NCBI RefSeq assembly: GCF_001039005.1
Contig: NZ_LDWR01000021.1
Coordinates: 248,001-312,000 of the forward strand
Reading direction: 5' to 3'
DNA length: 64,000 nt
Source of the DNA: Burkholderia cepacia
GTDB taxonomy: Bacteria > Pseudomonadota > Gammaproteobacteria > Burkholderiales > Burkholderiaceae
Shown piece by piece: positions 11,057 through 19,396 of the stretch (its first letter is position 1; each line of letters opens with the position of its first letter). The notes below the pieces were generated by a model. The model made no database searches. It was not told the DNA's origin and was given only the letters and a program-made list of their open reading frames with translations. A program made the translations under genes and the position numbers.

Positions 11057-11263
11057 ATGAAAAGCAAGACCACGAGGATCCTGAGGATACTGTCGGACAT
11101 CCGGCACGCGCAGCGCTGCACCGCGCTGCGCGCCGCGCGAGCCGCGGCCGAAGCCGACGCGGTACTCGCGGAACGCGACGATCCGGCTCAGGACGAACGC
11201 GACGACGCCGAATCCGACGACGCCACCTCCACGCCCCGCTCCCGTATCGGCTCACCTCACTGA
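11057..11263 (+). CDS. Small charged hypothetical protein (68 aa)
   Basis: An ATG at 11057 is preceded by a good ribosome site (GGGAGAAGG). The short protein has a basic helical N-terminal half (KSKTTRILRILSDIRHAQR) and an Ala/Asp/Glu-rich, probably disordered C-terminal half. No signal peptide or recognised domain. It is separate from the upstream POT gene by about 120 bp and converges with the OpgC-like gene. Coding status rests on the ribosome site and plausible composition, so confidence is moderate. Confidence 0.45.
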   Translation: MKSKTTRILRILSDIRHAQRCTALRAARAAAEADAVLAERDDPAQDERDDAESDDATSTPRSRIGSPH

Positions 11264-11309
11264 CGCCGCGCGACACGTTCCGTGCCGCACGCGCCGTCTC
11301 CCGCGCCGC

Positions 11310-12434
11310 TCACGCGGCCGCGCCGCGCCACCGCGCGATCCACGTTCCCGAACCGGCCACGGCCATCATCAGCCCGAGCGCGCACGCGTCGGCCACGAGG
11401 CCCACGCCGACATGCCGCAGATCGGCGCTGTGCGCGACCGGATGCAGCAGCGAATCGATGACGAGCGAGATCGCCGCGCCCGCGACGAAGCAGATCAGCC
11501 CGCGCTGGCCGACGGCGACGACGGGGCGCACGGCCTGCGCAATCCGCGCGATCCAGCCGAAGCGCACGCAATCGGCCATCAGCCACGCGACGCCCACGAA
11601 GCTCACGACGCGCGGCAGCGCGAGATCGCGCTTGAATATGCCTTCGGGCATCGGCAGCCCCGAGAACAGCTTGTAGCTCGCGCAACCAAGCACGACCGCG
11701 CACGCGACGCCGGTCGCCGCGGCGCCCCACCGCCCGAGCGCGATGCGTCGGTAGAACGGCTGGCAGCGCGCGAGCACACCGGCCACGAACATCAGTTGCC
11801 AGGCGAACGGGTTGAAACTCCAGCGGAATCCGTCGGTGTCCAGCAGCTCGGGGCCGAGCCAGCCCGCCGTCATCCACGACGCGGCGCTGAGCGCGACGAG
11901 CAGCCACGGATGACGGCGCGCGAACGGCACGAGCACCGGCGACGCGAGCGCGAACAGCACGTACATCGGCAGCACCGATGCGAGATACGGCTGGCGCTGG
12001 AACGTCAGCAGCTCGGCGAGGCCCGTGAGCGGCGACGCGAGCATCACGCTGACGTCGTCGAGCGCGAGGTTCGGCGCATCGATCCCGTAATGGTCGAGCA
12101 CCGCCGACACGACGAGCATCAGCGTCGACGTCGCGAGAAACGCGCGGTAGATCTGCATCGCGCGGCGCACGAACCGGCGCTGCGCGGCGCGCGCGCCGTG
12201 CCGTTCGGCGATCGCGCCGTACGCGCTCGCGGTCGCGAAGCCGCCAAGAAACACGAACACCTCGGCCGCGTCGCACAGCGCGAACGCGTGCAGCGTCACG
12301 CGCGACAGCACGCTCGCGCCGATGTGATCGACGACGATCATCAGCAGTACGAGCCCGCGGAAGAAATCGACTTCGATCAGGCGGCCGCCGCGCGACGGCT
12401 GAAGCGTGGCAGATGACGGCAGGCTCAACGACAT
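11310..12434 (-). CDS. OpgC-domain membrane acyltransferase-like protein
   Basis: A 374-residue polytopic protein. After a short tail it begins RLIEVDFFRGLVLLMIVVDH, a characteristic OpgC opening, and continues with about ten membrane segments. E. coli OpgC succinylates periplasmic glucans. Members of this family in Burkholderia are usually single genes without opgGH, as here, so the acceptor is unknown. The start MSLSLPSS is preferred over an ATG nine codons upstream because the extension is atypical. The segment AEVFVFLGGFATASAYG follows the first helices and is strongly conserved in the family from memory. Confidence 0.8.
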   Translation of the reverse strand: MSLSLPSSATLQPSRGGRLIEVDFFRGLVLLMIVVDHIGASVLSRVTLHAFALCDAAEVFVFLGGFATASAYGAIAERHGARAAQRRFVRRAMQIYRAFLATSTLMLVVSAVLDHYGIDAPNLALDDVSVMLASPLTGLAELLTFQRQPYLASVLPMYVLFALASPVLVPFARRHPWLLVALSAASWMTAGWLGPELLDTDGFRWSFNPFAWQLMFVAGVLARCQPFYRRIALGRWGAAATGVACAVVLGCASYKLFSGLPMPEGIFKRDLALPRVVSFVGVAWLMADCVRFGWIARIAQAVRPVVAVGQRGLICFVAGAAISLVIDSLLHPVAHSADLRHVGVGLVADACALGLMMAVAGSGTWIARWRGAAA

Positions 12435-12852
12435 GAGCGCACCTGCGCAACGATGGTGCAACAGGCACCGGGGAAGGGATCGGGAAGAAGCAGGCGAGCG
12501 CGGTCAGCGGCGATACGCGTATGCTCGCATCGCGCCAACCCGGCCGGCCAGGCACGGGGATGACCGTTCATCGGAAAGCTGCATACGAAGGGAAGTCGGT
12601 CAGGTCAGTCTAATGGCCGATCCGGAGCAACCCTAAGTAACAAAGTGCAACCGAATCTTCTGTTCGATTACAACGGCGAGGAGGAGGATGCGAAGCGGGC
12701 AGCGCCGCCAGTTCGACGTCAGCGCGACGCCAGTTTGCGGTCAGCATCGATGCGTTCGACTGCTGTTCGATCGCTGCTCGACGGTTGCTCGACCGTCGAG
12801 CGAGACGCGATGCGCGGCACGTTCCGTGTGGCCGCCGCACCGCGATCGACGC
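12435..12852. other. Intergenic region with a perfect hairpin
   Basis: This 418-bp stretch separates the OpgC-like gene from the RarD-like gene (same strand). No supported gene is visible. It contains the perfect 10-bp hairpin annotated separately and several near-repeats of TGCTCGA. The OpgC-like promoter should be at its left side. Confidence 0.55.
12776..12801. repeat. Perfect 10-bp inverted repeat
   Basis: GCTCGACGGT (12776-12785) and ACCGTCGAGC (12792-12801) around TGCTCG, about 50 bp past the RarD-like stop on that gene's strand. It lacks a T-run. It could stabilise the 3' end of the mRNA or be a Rho-linked terminator. Confidence 0.45.
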
Positions 12853-13752
12853 TTATCGGCGCGTGGGAAGACGCCGCATCAGCATCGCGCTGTGCCACGC
12901 GGTCAGCGCGACGGCGACCCAGATCGGCCCGTACGTCGCGAGCTTCGCGACGCTCAGCGTCTCGCCGAGCAGCAGCAGCGACACCGCGACGAGCAGCACG
13001 GGCTCGACGTAGCCGAGAATCCCGAACAGCGCCATCGGCAGCATCCGGCTCGCCTTCAGGTAGCTCGCGAGCGCGAGCGTGCTGAGCACGCCGAGCCCCG
13101 GCAGCAGCACGGCCCACAGCAGCGGATGGCTGGCGACGCGCGTCGTGCTCGTCGCGACCATCGCGAATGCGATCGGGCACAGCAGCGCGATCTCGACCGC
13201 GAACGCGGCGAGCGAATCGGCGTTGATCCGCCGGCGCAGCACGAAATACGGCGGATAGCCGAGCGCGACGACGAGCGTCGGCCATGCGAACGCGCGCGTC
13301 GCCCACACTTCGTGCGCGACGCCGAGCGCGGCGCACGCGACCGCCGCCCATTGCAGCGGGTCGAGCCGCTCGTGATAGTAGAAGCGGCCGACGAGCACCA
13401 TCGTCAGCGGCAACAGGAAATAGCCGAGCGACACTTCGAGCATGCGCCCGTGCAGCGGCGCCCACAGGAACAGCCACAGCTGCACGCCGAGCAGCGCCGC
13501 GCTCACGGGCAGCGCGATCAGCAAGCGCCAGTCGCGCACGCTGCGCCGGAGGAGTTCGACGAGCGCCGGCCAGCGGCCGCGCAACGCGATCAGCGCGAGC
13601 GCGCCCGGCGCGGTCCACAAGACGCGCCACGCGAAAATGTCGAGCCCCGTGAGCGGCGCAAGCAGTTTCGCGTAAGCCGACATCAGCGCGAACAGCGTCG
13701 ACGCCATCACCGACAGCATGAGGCCGCGCCCGGCTTCCGGATACCCCGTCAT
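12853..13752 (-). CDS. RarD-type EamA-family transporter
   Basis: A 299-residue polytopic protein with two EamA repeats. Features are GLDIFAWRVLWTAPGALALI in the first repeat, the segment SLGYFLLPLTMVLVGRFYYH that typifies RarD over other EamA proteins, and GYVEPVLLVAVSLLLLGE in the second repeat. RarD homologues are putative drug/metabolite exporters of unknown substrate. It starts 15 bp after the acylphosphatase stop codon, so the two are probably co-transcribed, with no obvious functional link. Confidence 0.85.
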   Translation of the reverse strand: MTGYPEAGRGLMLSVMASTLFALMSAYAKLLAPLTGLDIFAWRVLWTAPGALALIALRGRWPALVELLRRSVRDWRLLIALPVSAALLGVQLWLFLWAPLHGRMLEVSLGYFLLPLTMVLVGRFYYHERLDPLQWAAVACAALGVAHEVWATRAFAWPTLVVALGYPPYFVLRRRINADSLAAFAVEIALLCPIAFAMVATSTTRVASHPLLWAVLLPGLGVLSTLALASYLKASRMLPMALFGILGYVEPVLLVAVSLLLLGETLSVAKLATYGPIWVAVALTAWHSAMLMRRLPTRR

Positions 13753-13767
13753 ATCGTTCGGACCGCC

Positions 13768-14064
13768 TTACTGCTGCTGGAAGCGCTCGAAGCGCCTTTC
13801 GGTGCGGCGTTCCTCGAACGTCACCTCGGTCACGCGCGCGGCCGGCGGCCCGTGACGCAGCCACGCGAGCATCCGGTCGATCTGCGCGCCGGGCCCCTGG
13901 ATCATCGCCTCGACGCTGCCGTCCTCGAGATTCGCGACCCAGCCGCGCAGCTTCAGCGCATGCGCTTCGCGCACCGTCGCATGACGGAAGCCCACGCCCT
14001 GCACGACGCCGCGCACCCGCACGTAGTAGGTCTCGATCCGTTCGTCCAGTTCATTGCGGCTCAT
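13768..14064 (-). CDS. acyP: Acylphosphatase
   Basis: Small soluble enzyme (98 residues) hydrolysing acyl phosphates such as acetyl-phosphate. Both family motifs are present: VRGVVQGVGFRHATVREA (the phosphate-binding loop with catalytic Arg) and GWVANLEDGSVEAMIQG (with catalytic Asn). The start MSRNELDER fits the family length. An ATG seven codons upstream is less likely. First gene of a probable acyP-rarD-like operon and divergent from hpnA across about 190 bp. Confidence 0.92.
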   Translation of the reverse strand: MSRNELDERIETYYVRVRGVVQGVGFRHATVREAHALKLRGWVANLEDGSVEAMIQGPGAQIDRMLAWLRHGPPAARVTEVTFEERRTERRFERFQQQ

Positions 14065-14255
14065 CGCGTCGCCCTCCCGTTGCATTCAAGCCCGGCATTG
14101 TAGTCGCGTCGGCCGCTTCATACACGCCAGGGCCGCTTCACGCCGATAACGGGCTTGCGCCGGCCCTAGCCTTGCGTCGCCGCGCGCGCCGACCACGTAC
14201 AATCTCGCCGACGCTCAACCGCCGCGCCGCTCGCGCGCGGCCCTGAAGGAAACGC

Positions 14256-15263
14256 ATGACTGATACCTCCCGCGATCTCGTTCTCGTCACCGGCGCGTCC
14301 GGTTTCGTCGGCTCGGCCGTCGCGCGCATTGCGCAGCAGAAAGGCTATGCGGTGCGCGTCCTCGTGCGTCCGACCAGCCCGCGCACGAACGTCGCGGATC
14401 TCGACGCGGAGATCGTCACCGGCGACATGCGCGACGAGGCATCGATGCGCGCCGCGCTGCGCGGCGTGCGCTACCTGCTGCACGTGGCGGCCGACTACCG
14501 GCTGTGGGCACCCGATCCCGACGAGATCGAGCGCGCGAACCTCGAGGGCGCGGTCGCGACGATGCGCGCGGCACGCGCGGAAGGCGTCGAGCGGATCGTC
14601 TACACGAGCAGCGTCGCGACGCTGAAGGTGACGAGCGCCGGCGATCCGTCCGACGAGAACCGGCCGCTCACGCCCGAGCAGGCGATCGGCGTCTACAAGC
14701 GCAGCAAGGTGCTGGCGGAACGCGCGGTCGAGCGGATGATCGCCGACGAAGGGCTGCCGGCCGTGATCGTCAATCCGTCGACGCCGATCGGCCCGCGCGA
14801 CGTGAAGCCGACGCCGACCGGCCGCATCATCGTCGAAGCCGCGCTCGGCAAGATTCCCGCCTTCGTCGACACGGGGCTGAACCTCGTGCACGTCGACGAC
14901 GTCGCGCACGGCCACTTCCTCGCGCTCGAGCGCGGCCGGATCGGCGAGCGCTACATCCTCGGCGGCGAGAACCTGCCGCTGCAGCAGATGCTCGCCGACA
15001 TCGCGCAGATGACGGGCCGCAAGGCGCCGACGATCGCGCTGCCGCGCTGGCCGCTCTACCCGCTCGCGGTCGGCGCCGAAGCGGTCGCGAAGTTCACGAA
15101 GAAGGAGCCGTTCGTCACCGTGGACGGGCTGCGGATGTCGAAGAACAAGATGTATTTCACGTCCGCGAAGGCCGAGCGCGAGCTCGGCTACCGTGCGCGT
15201 CCGTACCGCGAAGGACTGCGCGATGCACTCGACTGGTTCGGCTCGGCGGGCTACCTGAAGTAA
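14256..15263 (+). CDS. hpnA: Hopanoid-associated sugar epimerase HpnA
   Basis: A 335-residue extended short-chain dehydrogenase. It has an N-terminal NAD(P) motif TGASGFVGS (residues 11-19) and a catalytic YxxxK (YKRSK) after VYTSSVATLK, and the body matches HpnA over its length. HpnA is linked to hopanoid side-chain sugar metabolism, acting in the cytoplasm on a polar head-group precursor. It lies near hpnB and ispH-hpnH, supporting the assignment. A TACAAT sequence at 14198-14203 could be its -10 element, but no good -35 accompanies it. Confidence 0.92.
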   Translation: MTDTSRDLVLVTGASGFVGSAVARIAQQKGYAVRVLVRPTSPRTNVADLDAEIVTGDMRDEASMRAALRGVRYLLHVAADYRLWAPDPDEIERANLEGAVATMRAARAEGVERIVYTSSVATLKVTSAGDPSDENRPLTPEQAIGVYKRSKVLAERAVERMIADEGLPAVIVNPSTPIGPRDVKPTPTGRIIVEAALGKIPAFVDTGLNLVHVDDVAHGHFLALERGRIGERYILGGENLPLQQMLADIAQMTGRKAPTIALPRWPLYPLAVGAEAVAKFTKKEPFVTVDGLRMSKNKMYFTSAKAERELGYRARPYREGLRDALDWFGSAGYLK

Positions 15264-15269
15264 CACAAA

Positions 15270-15288
15270 GCGGCGCGCTTCGCGCCGC
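15270..15288 (+). terminator. Hairpin after hpnA
   Basis: GCGGCGCG / CGCGCCGC perfect 8-bp arms with CTT loop, 6 bp after the hpnA stop codon. The downstream T-run is poor (ATTGCGCACTTTGTT), so termination may be partial. Confidence 0.45.
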
Positions 15289-15339
15289 ATTGCGCACTTT
15301 GTTACACGTCGCGCACGGCCCCGCACCGGCGCAGCGGGT

Positions 15340-15345
15340 AAAATC
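15340..15345 (+). promoter_or_regulatory. Possible -10 element of the alanine-rich repeat gene
   Basis: GGTAAAATCGCGGG, 26-32 bp before the start codon, offers TAAAAT as a -10 hexamer. A very similar TTAAAATGCGCG sits upstream of ispH at about 18305. No convincing -35 at either place, so this is tentative. Confidence 0.35.
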
Positions 15346-15371
15346 GCGGGTCTTACGCAGAGAAGACACGC

Positions 15372-16745
15372 ATGAACCTGAACGATCAGATCGATTCGCT
15401 CAACACGGGCGTCGATCAGCTGCTCCACGATCACCACGCCGCGCAGCAGGCGGCACGCAGCGCGGAAGCCTTCGCGCGCGCCGCGGCGACGGAAGCCCGG
15501 GCCGCCGCAGAACGTCACGCCGCCGCGGAAGCCGAAGCGCAGGCCGCCGCGCAACGCCACACGGCCGCAGCGGCCGACGCCGAAGCCGCGCAGCAGCGCC
15601 ACGCCGACGCGACCGCCGCCGCCGAAGCCGCCGCCCACCGTCATACGGATGCCACCGCGCAAGCCGAAGCCGCCGTGCAGCGCCATGCGGAGGCCACCGC
15701 GCTGACCGAAGCGCTCGCGCAACGTCACGCGGATGCGGAAGCCGCGTCGCAACGTCACGCGGCCGCGATCGCCGAAGCGGAGGCCGCCGCGCAGCGTCAT
15801 CACGCTGCCGCGACCGAAGCCGATGCGGCCGCGCAGCGCCATGCGGCAGCAAGCGCCGAGGCCGAGGCCGCCGCGCAACGTCACGCGGCAGCGACCGCCG
15901 AAGCGGACGCGGCCACGCAGCGCCACGCTTCCGCGATCGCGGAAGCCGAAGCGCTCGCGCAGCAACACACGCAGGCGATCGCCGAAACGCTGGCCGCCGC
16001 GCAGCGTCACGCCGACGCGACCGCCGAGGCCGAAGCCGTCACGCGGCGCCACGCCGAAGCGATCGCGCAGGCCGAAGCCGCCGCGCAGCGCCACGCCGAC
16101 GCCACCGCACAAGCCGAGGCCGTCACGCAACGCCATACCGAAGCGATCGCGCAAGCCGAAGCCGCCGCGCAGCACCACGCGAAGGCCATCGCCGACGCCG
16201 AGGCGCTGGTCGAGGCCGTCGTCAAGGAAGCCGCGACGACCGCGGCTGCCGCAACGGCCGTTGCCGCCGACATCGTCGAACCGGCGGACACGCCGGCGGC
16301 GGAGCCGGCCGTGAACGCGTCCGCGCCGGCTGCGGTGGAAGCGGCCGATGCCGAAACCGCGATCGTCGCGACGGCACAAGCCGACACCGTGGTTGAAACC
16401 GACGCCGCCGCCCCGGCGGACAAATCGACGCTGCACGTGTCGCGTCCGACGCAGAACGAACTCACGCTGACCGTCAACGGCGCATCGATCACGCTGCATC
16501 CGGAGCAACTGGGCCAGTTGATCGAGGAGCTCGCGCATGCGCGCGCGTCGATGCAGCCGGAGCCGCCGCCCGGTATCCCGGCCGGCTGGCGCTTCGTGAC
16601 GACGAAGAACCCGATGATGGCCGTGCAGAAGCAGTCGAACGGCGATCGCCTGCTGGTCGCCCGCCACACGGGCTACGGCTGGGTGCCGTTCACGTTCTCG
16701 CCGGACGTCGTGGTGCAGATGTACATGATGCTGACCCAGCGGTAA
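15372..16745 (+). CDS. Alanine-rich protein with about 17 tandem 14-residue repeats (unknown function)
   Basis: 457 residues in three parts. Residues 1-44 form a short helical lead. Residues 45-278 consist of about 17 tandem copies of a 14-residue unit, consensus AAQRHAxAxAxAEA, one copy shortened to 10. The rest is an acidic Ala/Pro-rich linker (about 279-355) and a compact C-terminal region from STLHVSRPTQNELTLTVNG to YGWVPFTFSPDVVVQMYMML. Two heptads per repeat with Ala at core positions predict a long, slender coiled coil with a regularly spaced Arg-His pair. No signal peptide or membrane segment. The C-terminal region looks like a folded domain I cannot name. Position between hpnA and hpnB may be meaningful or accidental. 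Confidence 0.85.
   Translation: MNLNDQIDSLNTGVDQLLHDHHAAQQAARSAEAFARAAATEARAAAERHAAAEAEAQAAAQRHTAAAADAEAAQQRHADATAAAEAAAHRHTDATAQAEAAVQRHAEATALTEALAQRHADAEAASQRHAAAIAEAEAAAQRHHAAATEADAAAQRHAAASAEAEAAAQRHAAATAEADAATQRHASAIAEAEALAQQHTQAIAETLAAAQRHADATAEAEAVTRRHAEAIAQAEAAAQRHADATAQAEAVTQRHTEAIAQAEAAAQHHAKAIADAEALVEAVVKEAATTAAAATAVAADIVEPADTPAAEPAVNASAPAAVEAADAETAIVATAQADTVVETDAAAPADKSTLHVSRPTQNELTLTVNGASITLHPEQLGQLIEELAHARASMQPEPPPGIPAGWRFVTTKNPMMAVQKQSNGDRLLVARHTGYGWVPFTFSPDVVVQMYMMLTQR
15504..16205 (+). repeat. Tandem 42-bp repeat array inside the alanine-rich gene
   Basis: Sixteen full units of 42 bp and one of 30 bp encode the 14-residue motif. Units are diverged in DNA sequence but the CAGCGYCAC or CAACGTCAC core (Gln-Arg-His) is regular. 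Copy number is likely variable between strains. Confidence 0.85.
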
Positions 16746-16781
16746 GCGCCGGCCGGCCAGTCAGCAGCGCCGCCGAAAACG

Positions 16782-16815
16782 AAACAGCCCGACCGGTTTC
16801 CCGATCGGGCTGTTT
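16782..16815. terminator. Bidirectional terminator between the alanine-rich gene and hpnB
   Basis: AAACAGCCCGA and TCGGGCTGTTT, 11-bp perfect arms with A/T at the base on both strands, between convergent genes. Confidence 0.75.
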
Positions 16816-16858
16816 GCGTTCCGGCTGCCGGAACGCGCGCCGAAGGCGCGCGAAACGC

Positions 16859-18046
16859 TCAGCGATCCACCGGCGCCTGCACGCGCGCCTTCCACTGGCC
16901 GCCCTTGCCGCGCCAGTAGCGCCACGCGGACGCGAACGTCGCGCCGACGTAGAACAGCGCGACGAGCGGCAGCGCGGGCGCCCACAGCGGCGAGCGCCGG
17001 TAGTAGCGCAGCATCGGCGCATACGCGGCGCACATCGACGCCCACGCAAGCCACGCCGGCCACGCGCGCGCGCCGTACGCGAGCGCCGCGACGGGCGGCA
17101 CGAGATAGATGATCGTCATCCCGAGCAGCGTGCCGGCCAGCAGCAGCGGCGAATAATGCAGCTGCGTGAACGCGGTGCGCGCGATCATGTTCCAGATGTC
17201 GCGCCAGCTGTCGTACGGGCGCAGCGACACGCTGCGGTCGGCCAGGTCGAGCCGGATCGGATGACGGCCGTCGCCACGATGCTTGATCTGCGCGGCCAGG
17301 CTGCAATCGTCGATCAGCGCGCCGCGGATCGACTCGATGCCGCCCGCTTCCTCGAGCGCCGTGCGCTTCACGAGCATGCAGCCGCCGGCCGCGCCAGCCG
17401 TCCGGTTGCGCGGGTTGTTGATCCACGAGAACGGATACAGCTTCGCGAAGAAGAACACGAACGCCGGGATCAGCGCCTTTTCCCAGAACGAATCGCAGCG
17501 CAGCCGCACCATCAGCGACACGAGATCGCGGTTCTCGGCCTGTGCGCGCGTGACGAGCTGCGCGACGGCGTCGGGCGGATGGCCGATGTCGGCATCCGTC
17601 AGCAGCAGGTAGTCGGCCGGCAGGCCGAGCGTCTGCACCGCGGCGATCCCCTGCGACTGCGCCCACACCTTGCCCGACCAGCCGGCCGGCAGCGGCTTCG
17701 CGGCCAGCACCGTCAGCCGGTCGGCGCGGTTGATCGCGAGCGCGGCTGCGCGGGCCGCATCGGCGGTGCCGTCGTCGCTGTGGTCGTCGACAATGATCAG
17801 ATGAAAATTGCCGGGATAGTCCTGCTCGAGCAGCGAAGTCGCCGCGCGGGCGATCACGTCGGCCTCGTTGCGCGCCGGCACGACCGCGACGACGGCCGGC
17901 CAGCCGGCCTCGGCCGCGGCGCCGCGCGCGTCGGGTGGCAGCGGCCGCGCGGGCACCGCGCGCCAGAAGCCGCCGCGCGCGACGAGCAGCACGATCCAGA
18001 TCATCAGCGACAGGCCGGACACCAGGAATGCGAGCACCAGCATCAT
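16859..18046 (-). CDS. hpnB: Hopene-associated glycosyltransferase HpnB
   Basis: A family-2 glycosyltransferase of 395 residues with one N-terminal and several C-terminal membrane segments. Features are VVAVVPARNEADVI at the start of the GT2 fold, IIVDDHSDDGTADAA, LLLTDADIGHPPDA (DxD-type metal/sugar-nucleotide site) and a downstream LIDDCSLAAQIK. HpnB is thought to add a sugar to hopanoid side chains at the inner membrane. The ATG at 18046 is chosen for its spacing from GGAGGC. A GTG at 18052 is also possible. It is convergent with the alanine-rich gene and divergent from ispH. Confidence 0.9.
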   Translation of the reverse strand: MMLVLAFLVSGLSLMIWIVLLVARGGFWRAVPARPLPPDARGAAAEAGWPAVVAVVPARNEADVIARAATSLLEQDYPGNFHLIIVDDHSDDGTADAARAAALAINRADRLTVLAAKPLPAGWSGKVWAQSQGIAAVQTLGLPADYLLLTDADIGHPPDAVAQLVTRAQAENRDLVSLMVRLRCDSFWEKALIPAFVFFFAKLYPFSWINNPRNRTAGAAGGCMLVKRTALEEAGGIESIRGALIDDCSLAAQIKHRGDGRHPIRLDLADRSVSLRPYDSWRDIWNMIARTAFTQLHYSPLLLAGTLLGMTIIYLVPPVAALAYGARAWPAWLAWASMCAAYAPMLRYYRRSPLWAPALPLVALFYVGATFASAWRYWRGKGGQWKARVQAPVDR

Positions 18047-18442
18047 CGGCACGCCTCCGGCCGGACGTCGGCAGGTTTAATAGGGGTCAGGAACAAAGCG
18101 CTTGCAGCCGCACGGGCGGCCGGGCAATACGCGTAAGAATCGACGGTCATCGAATGGCCTTGAAATGAGCGCGACGCCGGGCAGCCGGAGCGGCTGCCCG
18201 CGAAACCGCGTAGTTTACTGGGTTCCGCGCGCGCCAGCGCCGACGCGGCTATCCCGCAATTGCAACACGGCCGACACGGCACCGAAGCAAGGACTTCCCG
18301 ATAGGGTTAAAATGCGCGATTAATTCGGGGTTCCGGGGCCTGGCGTGGCCGGTTCGATCCTGCCTTCATAACTTCAAGCCGGGGCGATCGAGCTGTGCCA
18401 GCTCCTCGAACCCCGGCGTCTGTCGTCGGAGTTCGCTCACTT

Positions 18443-19384
18443 ATGCGAGTCATCCTTGCCCAGCCCCGCGGCTTTTGTGCGGGGGTTGTCCGTGCGATCG
18501 AGATCGTCGATCGTGCGCTGCAACAGCACGGCGCGCCGGTCTATGTGCGTCATGAGATCGTTCATAACCGGCATGTCGTTGAAAATCTGCGAAATAAAGG
18601 GGCACGATTCGTTGAGGAACTCGACGAGGTGCCGCACGGCGCTGTCGCGATCTTCAGCGCGCACGGTGTCGCCCAGACGGTCGAGCGCGACGCGGAAACG
18701 CGCGGGCTCGACGTGCTCGACGCGACCTGTCCGCTCGTCACGAAGGTGCACGTGCAGGGCCGCCAGTATGTCGCGGCGGGCCGCCGGCTGATCCTGATCG
18801 GCCATGCGGGCCACCCGGAAGTCGAGGGTACGATCGGCCAGATTCCGGCCGAGGTGATCCTCGTGCAGAGCGAAGCGGAAGTCGATACGCTGACGCTGCC
18901 GGTCGATACGCCGGTCGCGTACATCACGCAGACCACGCTGTCGGTCGACGATACGCGCGGCATCATCGAAGCGCTGCAGCGCCGGTTCACCGACATCGTC
19001 GGCCCGGACACGCGTGACATCTGCTATGCAACGCAGAATCGCCAGGCCGCCGTACGCGAGCTGAGCGAACAGGTTGACGTGCTGCTCGTCGTCGGCGCGA
19101 CGAACAGCTCGAACTCGAACCGCCTGCGCGAGATCGGCACCGAAAGCGGTGTGCCGAGCTATCTCGTCGCCGACGGCTCGGAAGTGAAAGCCGAATGGTT
19201 CACGGGTGTGCAGACGGTCGGCCTGACAGCCGGCGCGTCGGCGCCCGAAGAGATGGTCGAGGATGTAATCGGCGCGCTGCGCGCGCTGGGGCCCGTCGAT
19301 GTCGCGACGATGGCGGGCCGTGAGGAAAAAGTCGAATTCAAGCTGCCGGCGAAGCTCACGCAAGCTGTCGCCCGCGAAGTTTAA
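18443..19384 (+). CDS. ispH: 4-hydroxy-3-methylbut-2-enyl diphosphate reductase IspH (LytB)
   Basis: Iron-sulfur enzyme making IPP and DMAPP in the last step of the MEP isoprenoid pathway, 313 residues. It starts [15 protein letters not shown] with the first cluster Cys. The other cluster Cys residues are in [12 protein letters not shown] and [10 protein letters not shown], and the substrate motif [11 protein letters not shown] is intact. Translation from an ATG 16 codons upstream is unlikely given family length. It directly precedes hpnH (12-bp gap), linking isoprenoid supply to hopanoid synthesis. A second ispH probably exists elsewhere in the genome, as is common in Burkholderia. Confidence 0.95.
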   Translation: MRVILAQPRGFCAGVVRAIEIVDRALQQHGAPVYVRHEIVHNRHVVENLRNKGARFVEELDEVPHGAVAIFSAHGVAQTVERDAETRGLDVLDATCPLVTKVHVQGRQYVAAGRRLILIGHAGHPEVEGTIGQIPAEVILVQSEAEVDTLTLPVDTPVAYITQTTLSVDDTRGIIEALQRRFTDIVGPDTRDICYATQNRQAAVRELSEQVDVLLVVGATNSSNSNRLREIGTESGVPSYLVADGSEVKAEWFTGVQTVGLTAGASAPEEMVEDVIGALRALGPVDVATMAGREEKVEFKLPAKLTQAVAREV

Positions 19385-19396
19385 GGAGGACATCCC

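Noticed and set aside
12776..12801. Classic terminator for the RarD-like gene
   Set aside because: Stem is perfect but there is no T-run on that strand, so it was recorded as an inverted repeat instead.
14166..16667. Minus-strand open frame of about 830 codons opposite hpnA and the repeat gene
   Set aside because: Gly/Arg-rich sequence is the mirror of the 42-bp repeats. No start context or domain. The plus-strand genes are clearly real.
18340..18370. tRNA T-arm-like sequence GGTTCGATCC upstream of ispH
   Set aside because: No matching stem on both sides, no anticodon or acceptor arms and no CCA context. Chance resemblance.
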